This document shows, one piece after another, positions 23,761 through 29,707 of a stretch of 36,306 bases of DNA. This DNA comes from Chloroflexota bacterium (GTDB lineage: Bacteria; Chloroflexota; Anaerolineae; UBA4142). Where the stretch lies: NCBI GenBank assembly GCA_016215025.1, contig JACRMI010000148.1, positions 1 to 36,306 on the forward strand, read 5' to 3'. A program made the translations under genes and the position numbers. Position 1 is the first letter of the stretch. Each line of letters starts with the position of its first letter. The notes under the pieces are model-generated. The model was not told the DNA's origin, made no database searches, and saw only the letters and a program-made list of their open reading frames with translations.

Positions 23761-24106
23761 CTATCTCATCTGCGCGCTCAGGCCCAGCGCGGATGGTTGC
23801 AACGGTTTTTCGCCGTCGGAGGCATCGAGGATCATGTCAGGATCGTCGATGCCTGCCTCCTGCTGACGTTTTGCGAACTCGAGTTTGACCTTTCTTGTTG
23901 GGACAGTGGGACGAGTGCTGAATTATTACAATGCGTCCGTGTCCAGCTGGATCGATCGCGCTCGCGTCTTTTTGCCATGCCTCGCCAGGTCTGATGCGTT
24001 GAGCACAACGAATGCATCGTTTCGGATTTCTGCGTTTGGGCCCAACTCCATAAGTCGTGTAGGGAGCCTGGGTTAGATCAAAGGTGTTGGGTGATGGTTT
24101 TTTCAT
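23761..24106 (-). pseudogene. Small zinc-ribbon-like protein, frameshifted
   Basis: The ATG at 24106 follows GAGG. The first frame gives MKKPSPNTFDLTQAPYTTYG, then RCIRCAQRIRPGEAW and HSSHCPNKK, with a CxxC and a later Cys. It then runs on to 23837 with poor sequence. The +1 frame from about 23895 reads VKLEFAKRQQEAGIDDPDMI and continues through a good acidic tail to TAG 23761-23763. Removing one G at GAAAGG would join both into one protein of about 114 residues. It is either a disrupted gene, a sequence error or a +1 frameshift product. Confidence 0.5.
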
Positions 24107-24221
24107 TTTTGCCTCACAGAGATATTCTCTTGATTCAAGATCGGTTGGTTAGTTCAGCTTGTCTTGATTTGAGTATCCTTTGATCATCACCTCAACGAGT
24201 CCCCTACCGCGTGAGAAAGAC

Positions 24222-24255
24222 AAAAAGGGCAACCTGCCGTACTAGCAGGTTGCCC
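24222..24255 (-). terminator. Intrinsic terminator of the RNA unit
   Basis: GGGCAACCTGC (24255-24245) pairs perfectly over 11 bp with GCAGGTTGCCC (24237-24227), 7-base loop, followed on the minus strand by TTTTTG. Confidence 0.8.
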
Positions 24256-24374
24256 CTGTTTATGATAAAATAGGGTTAGCCCGCCCGCCGGACTGCTCGG
24301 TAGGTTGGGTTAGTGCCGTGTAAGTGTTCGCTGCACTTGCGCGGCACGATTTAGAGATTCAAATGTTGACTATC
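24222..24374 (-). ncRNA. Structured RNA unit (promoter to terminator), about 150 bases
   Basis: A near-consensus promoter (24409-24381) is followed by about 150 bases with no ORF and an intrinsic terminator (24255-24222). The 5' half holds a long hairpin: GTGCCGCGCAAGTG (24347-24334) opposite CACTTACACGGCAC (24326-24313), 12 of 14 positions paired. A GC-rich middle (CCGGCGGGCGGGCT) lies between. It could be a free small RNA or a leader controlling the zinc-ribbon gene that starts 116 bases further on. No known RNA class recognised. The opposite strand folds slightly better (two G-U instead of two mismatches), so strand is judged by promoter and terminator. Confidence 0.5.
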
Positions 24375-24380
24375 ACAACA

Positions 24381-24409
24381 ATTATATCATGATTATCAGC
24401 CAGAGTCAA
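24381..24409 (-). promoter_or_regulatory. Strong minus-strand promoter
   Basis: TTGACT (24409-24404), a 17-base spacer and TATAAT (24386-24381). The -35 box overlaps the last codons of the upstream HTH gene. Confidence 0.75.
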
Positions 24410-24606
24410 GCAGGTTTTGGACCGCGTCGGTCGCCCAGTTCTTTGACCTTGGTTAAGTATTCAAGCAATGATTGGCGATTGACTTGCCACACTGTCGCGA
24501 ACTTGCGAGCCTTAACTTCTCTTGTTCGGGTGAGTCGCCGGATGTGTTCAATATGATACCCGGACAATCGAGCTGCTTCCCGAACTGTGATCCATTCGTC
24601 TGCCAT
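24406..24606 (-). CDS. Excisionase-like helix-turn-helix protein
   Basis: A 66-residue winged-helix DNA-binding protein of the MerR/excisionase type: EWITVREAARLSGYHIEHIRRLTRTREV is the HTH, FATVWQVNRQSLLEYL the wing and closing helix. GGGAGG lies 9 bases before the ATG. Such proteins steer recombinase direction or regulate element genes. A role as recombination directionality factor for the serine recombinase is plausible by location. Confidence 0.8.
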   Translation of the reverse strand: MADEWITVREAARLSGYHIEHIRRLTRTREVKARKFATVWQVNRQSLLEYLTKVKELGDRRGPKPA

Positions 24607-24718
24607 GACGCTTTGCCTCCCACATTGATTTGATTCTACCTCATTTGCCAGGCTAGTGCAAGAAAAGCGCTATTCAGTTGTTAAGGGTAGCTCTTCCGAT
24701 TGATCGTCCTGGTTTGCT

Positions 24719-24940
24719 TTACGATTCTTCAGATGGAGCAGGCTCATTCTCGTTGTTGGGGGTTTCTGTTGGATCATCCCAACTTAGGATTAATTCGTAA
24801 ATATTGGCGAGCAAGATCGCCCGCCGCCGACGCTCATCCTCCGTTAGCTCGTTCTTAGCATGAGCAACTACTGGGGATGCTTGCGGCGCTTGAATTGCTT
24901 TGATTGGTAGTTTGGTTTCATTCTTTGATCTTTTTTTCAA
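24719..24940 (-). CDS. Small element protein, 73 residues
   Basis: The TTG at 24940 is chosen because CGGAGA lies 7 bases upstream; longer in-frame starts up to 25036 lack such a site. A lysine-rich N-terminus precedes ELTEDERRRRAILLANIYEL, a helix resembling those in small conserved element proteins, and an acidic Asn/Glu/Pro tail. Function unknown. Confidence 0.5.
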   Translation of the reverse strand: MKKRSKNETKLPIKAIQAPQASPVVAHAKNELTEDERRRRAILLANIYELILSWDDPTETPNNENEPAPSEES

Positions 24941-25230
24941 TTTTTTTCTCCGATAGAAGCAAGCACAAAGTTCGTTGTGCGGCGTTCTTTTGTGAAATGG
25001 AATGTTGCTAAATCCCACCGCGTATGTGATCTTCAATGGCGCATATTCGCCGTTACTGTGTTCTTCGTCCCCGGCGTCAGCCGCTGCTGAAGGATGCGTG
25101 ACAGAAACTCATGCGCCTCGGTTGCCGATCTTTAGATTGCCCTTCACCAATTACGGCGTAACAGACCACGCGTGGCAAATTGCGAGAAACAACAAACCAT
25201 TCCTGAATCTCCGCAGTTGCGAAGAAAAGA

Positions 25231-25359
25231 AGTACGACTAGTACTCTCAAAATCAAATGACGTGTGTGTGCAAACTGGAGTTGGGTGGGATCCACGCAGA
25301 TAGGTTGCTTTCTTGTTGTCACACACACCGCTCGTATACGTGTCGGTCCTAGTCGTACT
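25231..25359. repeat. Large nested dyad in a 400-base non-coding gap
   Basis: AGTACGACTAG (25231-25241) is the perfect inverse of CTAGTCGTACT (25349-25359); inside it GTGTGTGTG (25262-25270) is the inverse of CACACACAC (25320-25328). Both arms are separated by exactly 20 bases on each side, giving a symmetric extended structure. ORFs crossing 25040-25450 look like random frames. Next to the PriPol gene, an origin or transfer site is possible. Confidence 0.4.
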
Positions 25360-25453
25360 ACTTGCAACGCGCTGACACCAAGCGTTTGCTGTCAAACTTG
25401 GATCTGTTCGCGTCACTTCTTTTGGACGAGTGCGACATCGAGCCAAGCCCTCT

Positions 25454-27898
25454 TCAAACGGTCGAACCTGCTGATCTGATTGCCTCAGTCAACTCCTCTG
25501 GAGTGGTCAGCCCCTTGACCACAGTTTGCTCATCCGTTTGACTCAATACATTCGGAGAGAGCTTGTAGATGATCTTTTTCCCCTTACCCGTCCCACCGAT
25601 GACAATCTCCAAATATTCCTCGTCTTCCAGCGGCACCACATAATCCTTGACAAACTTGTCGGTGACTCGACATTGTTGACGAATGTCCCGGCGTGTGAAC
25701 AACTTGTCGCCATTCACATCCGGCGAAATACTTTCGTTGACCATCTTGATAATCTTGTCCAACAAATCGCGGCTGTGCTTGGGTAGTTCGTCAAGTCCCT
25801 GCGCGATGGCTGGTCCTGCGTATCGAAACGCGGTTGCGTAATCTTCCAGGTCGGCTTCGATGTATTCCAATACCTGGCCAGTCCCCGGATCGATTTCCTG
25901 TTTGCGGTCTTTCTGGTATTGGCGCAAAAAGGCGATTATCTTGATCGTCTCCATGAAACGAGGCAAGTCGCGCCGAGCGCGTGGATTTTCCACTGGGAAT
26001 TGAATGAGCTTAGCGTAAGGAATGACGACCAGGATCGATTGCAATAAGCGCTGTGCATTTTGGTGACGACGAATAATCGCATCACGTCCCAGGTTCGCGC
26101 GCACGCCGGCGAGCGTCGCGTTTTGGCGTTGCCGTTCGTGGATGCGACGAGTCTGCTCAGCTGTGCCATCCAGGTAGAGCTCAAAGACGCGGGTTGCATT
26201 TTCGGCGTGGATCGTTGGGTTCGTCGTCGTTTCGGCGTACGCCAAGGGACCATTGACTTCACGTTCTACCGTATGCATCTCACCGGTCTCAGGGTCTTTG
26301 ACTGGGTACGCAATCTTGATTTTTTCTTCCGACTGGATGATGCGGATGTTATAGTCGCTCGCTTCTGCGCCATTGCGCTCCATGACAATCAAGAGTTTAT
26401 GCCTCAGGGCATCTTGGGGCAGATATGCCAAGGCTTGTGGTGTGAGCCGCGTAAATTCCAGGACATCTTCGGGTGGTAGAAGTGTGGCGACTGTCTTGAG
26501 CAATTCCGATTTGCCGAAGGCGGACGGACTTTTGATCGTCATCGAGAGCGGTCTATCTTGTTTGCGCGAAGAGCCCACGCAATAGCACAACACTTTGTTT
26601 TTGTCTTCGCCGACATATCCCAACGCGGTCATATCTTCAATCACTTTTTCGATAATCTGTGGGCACATTAGGAACGTCATGGCATCTGCGCGCTCGTCAT
26701 CGCTCAGTTCCTTTGGCTTGGACGCTTCGGCTTGCGCTGCGGCTGCCTCTTGCGCTTTGCGTACTCGCTCGGCGATTTCCAACTCTTCGCGAATTTTTGC
26801 CAAGTCGCTGGTATGGGCACGAACATCGGCGAAGGTCAACCCAAAATGCGGCTTGAGTTTGTGCTGAATGAAAGCAACTGCGATCGTCCGATCCAGCACA
26901 GCAAGTTTCTCGATGATCGTGCGTAACAAGATAGGCAGACGTGCCTTATCGGTATCGATTGGTACCCGCGTGACCATTTGCTCCAGTACGGCGAGTTGCT
27001 CTTCAATAGTAGATGGGTGCCCGTTCTCGGCTTCCTCGGCGGGGGTATCAGTGTGATTCGATGTACCCGTCCTGGGTCGATCAGGTGCCGTACGCGGTTC
27101 GCGCATTCCATCTTCGATTCCACTTCGGATCGTTTTGAGAATCTCGCGCTGCTCCAAGCCAATCGACAGAGCCACCTGGGTTAGCTCCGTTTCAACTCGA
27201 GCACGATTCAATAAACCAGCGGCGATGAGCTGTCCCAGCACGAAGGCACTCTTGTTCAGTTGGTCGTTTCGGTGACCCTTTGTAGCTCGCGCTAGTTGTT
27301 GCAACTCATCGGGCAACGCTGCTTCGGCGTACGCTCTAGGATCGCGCTCTGATGTATGTGGATTCGGACTAGATGATGCATTCGGCTCTCGACAGATCAA
27401 AGACATTAGCCATGGAGGGATGGCAGCGATTGGCGCATCCTCATTGAGCCAGGTATACCGTTTGCCGGATTTGTGGACGCTGGGAGCAACCACGATATAG
27501 CCACCATCACCGCGTACGTCCAATCCTTGAATGACATTTGTCCGATTATTAACCAGGCGTCCGGGATGGGCAAACAGCAAGTATCGTCCACCGCCACCGG
27601 TCAAGGCGGTCAACGTGATTAGTAGTTGCTTACCGTCAGACTCGAGCCGTGTGAGAGCATCCAGCCCACCACGATTCGCATCGACATCGAGCACCACAAT
27701 TCCGCTCACTGCTCCTGTGGCAACGCCGACGTTAGCATAAGGAAACCTTTGCCACCATGTACGAATCGTCGTCTCGTCAGTCGTGGCATCGTCTTTGCCA
27801 TGTGCCGTGATCGGAATCTTGTCCCGTGGCTGGATAGGCAGAACCTGCCAGCCGCGGGCGGCATAGGCGAGTGCTGCTTCCAACAATGAATTGGTCAT
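25454..27898 (-). CDS. PriPol primase-polymerase fused to ATPase (element replication protein)
   Basis: An 814-residue replication protein. ATG 27898 is chosen (GAGGAG 4 bases before; overlap ATGA with the upstream stop) over 27982. Residues 1-165 are a bifunctional primase/polymerase domain: WQVLPIQPRDKIPI, acidic D71-x-D73 in VVLDVDANRGG, TGGGGRYLLF (100-109) and GLDVRGDGGYIVVAPSVH. The position usually held by His in the GGRH motif is Tyr106. Residues about 205-265 resemble a PriCT helical domain. An AAA-like ATPase follows: Walker A SPSAFGKS (457-464), Walker B LLIVMERN (502-509), sensor AETTTN. The C-terminus may contain a winged helix. It probably starts replication of the excised element. 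Confidence 0.85.
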   Translation of the reverse strand: MTNSLLEAALAYAARGWQVLPIQPRDKIPITAHGKDDATTDETTIRTWWQRFPYANVGVATGAVSGIVVLDVDANRGGLDALTRLESDGKQLLITLTALTGGGGRYLLFAHPGRLVNNRTNVIQGLDVRGDGGYIVVAPSVHKSGKRYTWLNEDAPIAAIPPWLMSLICREPNASSSPNPHTSERDPRAYAEAALPDELQQLARATKGHRNDQLNKSAFVLGQLIAAGLLNRARVETELTQVALSIGLEQREILKTIRSGIEDGMREPRTAPDRPRTGTSNHTDTPAEEAENGHPSTIEEQLAVLEQMVTRVPIDTDKARLPILLRTIIEKLAVLDRTIAVAFIQHKLKPHFGLTFADVRAHTSDLAKIREELEIAERVRKAQEAAAAQAEASKPKELSDDERADAMTFLMCPQIIEKVIEDMTALGYVGEDKNKVLCYCVGSSRKQDRPLSMTIKSPSAFGKSELLKTVATLLPPEDVLEFTRLTPQALAYLPQDALRHKLLIVMERNGAEASDYNIRIIQSEEKIKIAYPVKDPETGEMHTVEREVNGPLAYAETTTNPTIHAENATRVFELYLDGTAEQTRRIHERQRQNATLAGVRANLGRDAIIRRHQNAQRLLQSILVVIPYAKLIQFPVENPRARRDLPRFMETIKIIAFLRQYQKDRKQEIDPGTGQVLEYIEADLEDYATAFRYAGPAIAQGLDELPKHSRDLLDKIIKMVNESISPDVNGDKLFTRRDIRQQCRVTDKFVKDYVVPLEDEEYLEIVIGGTGKGKKIIYKLSPNVLSQTDEQTVVKGLTTPEELTEAIRSAGSTV

Positions 27899-28143
27899 CT
27901 GCTCCTCAGACGGTTTTCCTTTTTGGTGGCAGAGCGGATGGGAAATCCTGTCGGCATAGCAGCCGTAGTCAAGATCACGCACTCAAATGTCTCAATGTTC
28001 TCGGCTTCGACAAATAGTTTGCAGAAGTCTCGTTTGGAGAGGATGCGATAAACAGCACCGTCAAGTGCGACAAGATTACCCAATTCAATTTTGCCTGTTT
28101 CATCGGCAGGCGAAATTCCTTCGACGGTCAGTTGATCTGTCAT
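27895..28143 (-). CDS. Hypothetical element protein, 82 residues
   Basis: No family recognised. The middle (LGNLVALDGAVYRILSKRDF, then FVEAENIETFECVIL) is a short beta-rich pattern; the end is basic (ATKKENRLRSR). It overlaps the PriPol start by 4 bases and begins 3 bases after the ribbon-helix-helix gene stop, so the three form one operon. Confidence 0.6.
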   Translation of the reverse strand: MTDQLTVEGISPADETGKIELGNLVALDGAVYRILSKRDFCKLFVEAENIETFECVILTTAAMPTGFPIRSATKKENRLRSR

Positions 28144-28146
28144 AGC

Positions 28147-28362
28147 TTAGCCACCGCTAATGACGCCATGCTCTTGCCCACGAGAGCGACCTGCTTCTTC
28201 AGTTGTTACTTGAGTTCCCAATCCTTGCTCTTTGGCGGCGCGGCGAATCAAGCGTCGCAACATGGCCGCCTCCGAAAGTCCGCCCTCCAATTCGGCGAGT
28301 CTAACCAAGGCGTTTTTTTCATCTTTGGTTAGCACAAATCCAAAGCGTACCTTTCGATTCAT
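28147..28362 (-). CDS. Ribbon-helix-helix-like DNA-binding protein
   Basis: A 71-residue protein; ATG 28362 follows CGGAGG and is preferred to 28413, which lies inside the operator. MNRKVRFGFVLTKDEKNALV supplies a basic strand and first helix, LSEAAMLRRLIRRAAKEQG the second helix, as in Arc/MobC-type proteins. It is the first gene of the replication operon, just below the shared operator module, so it may repress its own promoter; it could also be an accessory mobilisation factor. Confidence 0.65.
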   Translation of the reverse strand: MNRKVRFGFVLTKDEKNALVRLAELEGGLSEAAMLRRLIRRAAKEQGLGTQVTTEEAGRSRGQEHGVISGG

Positions 28363-28381
28363 TCTGCCTCCGGAAAATAAG

Positions 28382-28453
28382 ATGACGTCAGAGTTTGATT
28401 GCTCTGGCGTCATTATATCGAATGGACTCGGACAAAAAGGACATGTCCGACAA
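28382..28453 (-). promoter_or_regulatory. Promoter/operator module A (replication operon)
   Basis: Reading on the minus strand: palindrome GGACATGTCC (28448-28439), TTTTTGTCC, 12 bases, TATAAT (28417-28412), then the dyad ATGACGCCAGAG/CTCTGACGTCAT (28413-28382) spanning the likely start of transcription. No standard -35 box. The layout and most bases recur at 29514-29588. Confidence 0.7.
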
Positions 28454-28460
28454 TTTTGTT

Positions 28461-29360
28461 CTAGCGTTTTTTGAGTAGTCCGTTGGTTCCGGCTAGGATC
28501 ACTCTCCGCACTGTCTTTTCCGATGGTTTGTGCCGCAGTTTCTCCTCAATAGCTTCCCTGAGATCGTCATAGGTTGGATTCGGTTTTCTCTCCTCCTCGC
28601 CGTTTGGAAGATGCAAGTACGCGCGCTGTGTTCGGCAGATGATTCGCCACATCTTGCGATATCTTTCCAACGCGTAGTCTCTCTTGGGTACGAATATTTT
28701 CTTTTTGGCGTGTGGACGAATAGACTTTTTGGCAGTACGTCGTCGTTTCCGAGTCTTTCTGCGATAAGATTTTCTCTTCGGCTTTTGAGATGTCGTGTGT
28801 TCATTCGATGGACGACCTATGTCTTTAGTCTTCGCCGTTGCTGCACTTGGCGCTTCCAAGAGCGGTACCTCACTTGCATCAATCTGAGACACCACCATGA
28901 TACGAGCGCCTGATACTGCACGTGACCACGCTTCATGCGATTCTTCCCCATTGACAACCCACTTGAGGTACTGCGCCAACGCATTGAACAGGGATGAAAG
29001 TACCACAGGCGTATAGTCCGTCCGAATTAAAACACGTGATGCGATTGGACTTAGGGATCGAATGGAAACACTGCCAACCGTGATCGGAGGAAAATCGAGA
29101 AGCTTGGATTCATCTCCCCCAGGTTCTTTGACTCCCAGTCCCGATTCGATCTTGATCCAGCCCTGGTCTTCATTCCCAGTTTGTGTAGTGCGGAAACCCA
29201 TCCAGCAACGATTATCACCAAAATCAATTTGATGCATGAGAAAACGCGGCTCAAAGAACTCGCGAACGATTTGAAAAAGGGCACGCGAGGAGACCGCCAT
29301 CCTGTCGTTAAAGATAATGGCTTTTTCTCTTGGCACAGATTTCTCGAAACCGAAGTCCAT
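28461..29360 (-). CDS. Basic element protein of unknown function, 299 residues
   Basis: ATG 29360 follows GAAGGA. No family recognised. The N-terminal 160 residues look globular (FFEPRFLMHQIDFGDNRCWM, VVLSSLFNALAQYLKWVV). Residues about 195-230 are a dense Lys/Arg stretch (KRKSYRRKTRKRRRTAKKS) suited to nucleic-acid contact. The end (TYDDLREAIEEKLRHKPSEK, then TVRRVILAG) resembles a helix-turn-helix. It stops only 8 bases from module A, with its start about 150 bases from module B, so it sits between the two modules. A DNA-binding or partition role is possible but unproven. Confidence 0.6.
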   Translation of the reverse strand: MDFGFEKSVPREKAIIFNDRMAVSSRALFQIVREFFEPRFLMHQIDFGDNRCWMGFRTTQTGNEDQGWIKIESGLGVKEPGGDESKLLDFPPITVGSVSIRSLSPIASRVLIRTDYTPVVLSSLFNALAQYLKWVVNGEESHEAWSRAVSGARIMVVSQIDASEVPLLEAPSAATAKTKDIGRPSNEHTTSQKPKRKSYRRKTRKRRRTAKKSIRPHAKKKIFVPKRDYALERYRKMWRIICRTQRAYLHLPNGEEERKPNPTYDDLREAIEEKLRHKPSEKTVRRVILAGTNGLLKKR

Positions 29361-29513
29361 ATTCGAATCCTTCAGGCAGGAAGCGCTTGTGATTAGAAAG
29401 ATTACGTGTTACCAGGCAGCATTGATGGATGCATTTTAGGATAGGAGACTCCATGTGTCAAAAGCAGCAAGAAACATCATTCGCAAATCGCTTGCGATCA
29501 ACGAGAATGAAAA

Positions 29514-29588
29514 TGTCGGACATGTCCTTTTTGTCCAAACGCATTTGATAAAATGATGCCAGAATAGAGCGACTCTGGCGACGTGGTT
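29514..29588 (+). promoter_or_regulatory. Promoter/operator module B (transfer operon)
   Basis: Shares 23 identical bases with module A around GGACATGTCC (29518-29527) and TTTTTGTCC, the same 12-base distance to the -10 box (TAAAAT, 29549-29554), and a matching GCCAGA/TCTGGC dyad just after it (29558-29579). It faces the ATPase gene. Between 29589 and 29707 nothing else is supported except that gene's ribosome site. Confidence 0.7.
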
Positions 29589-29707
29589 CTTGGGGACCGA
29601 GTGAACAAATGGTTGCCTTTGGCTTAATTGTGTTACCCAAGAATCAACCCGATGAATCGTTCACTTGAGATGATCACGCGCCTGTATTGACGCGCAAGGA
29701 GGTTTCG

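Noticed and set aside
25144..25446. 100-residue minus-strand frame in the gap before the PriPol gene
   Set aside because: Ser/Thr/Arg/Cys-rich random-looking sequence, no ribosome site; it crosses the large dyad.
28439..28448. SOS LexA box at GGACATGTCC
   Set aside because: It does not fit the known bacterial LexA consensus forms I know (GAAC-N4-GTTC or CTG-N10-CAG); a separate element-specific regulator is more likely.
29458..29640. 60-residue minus-strand frame over operator module B
   Set aside because: It overlaps the promoter module on the other strand and has no protein-like pattern.
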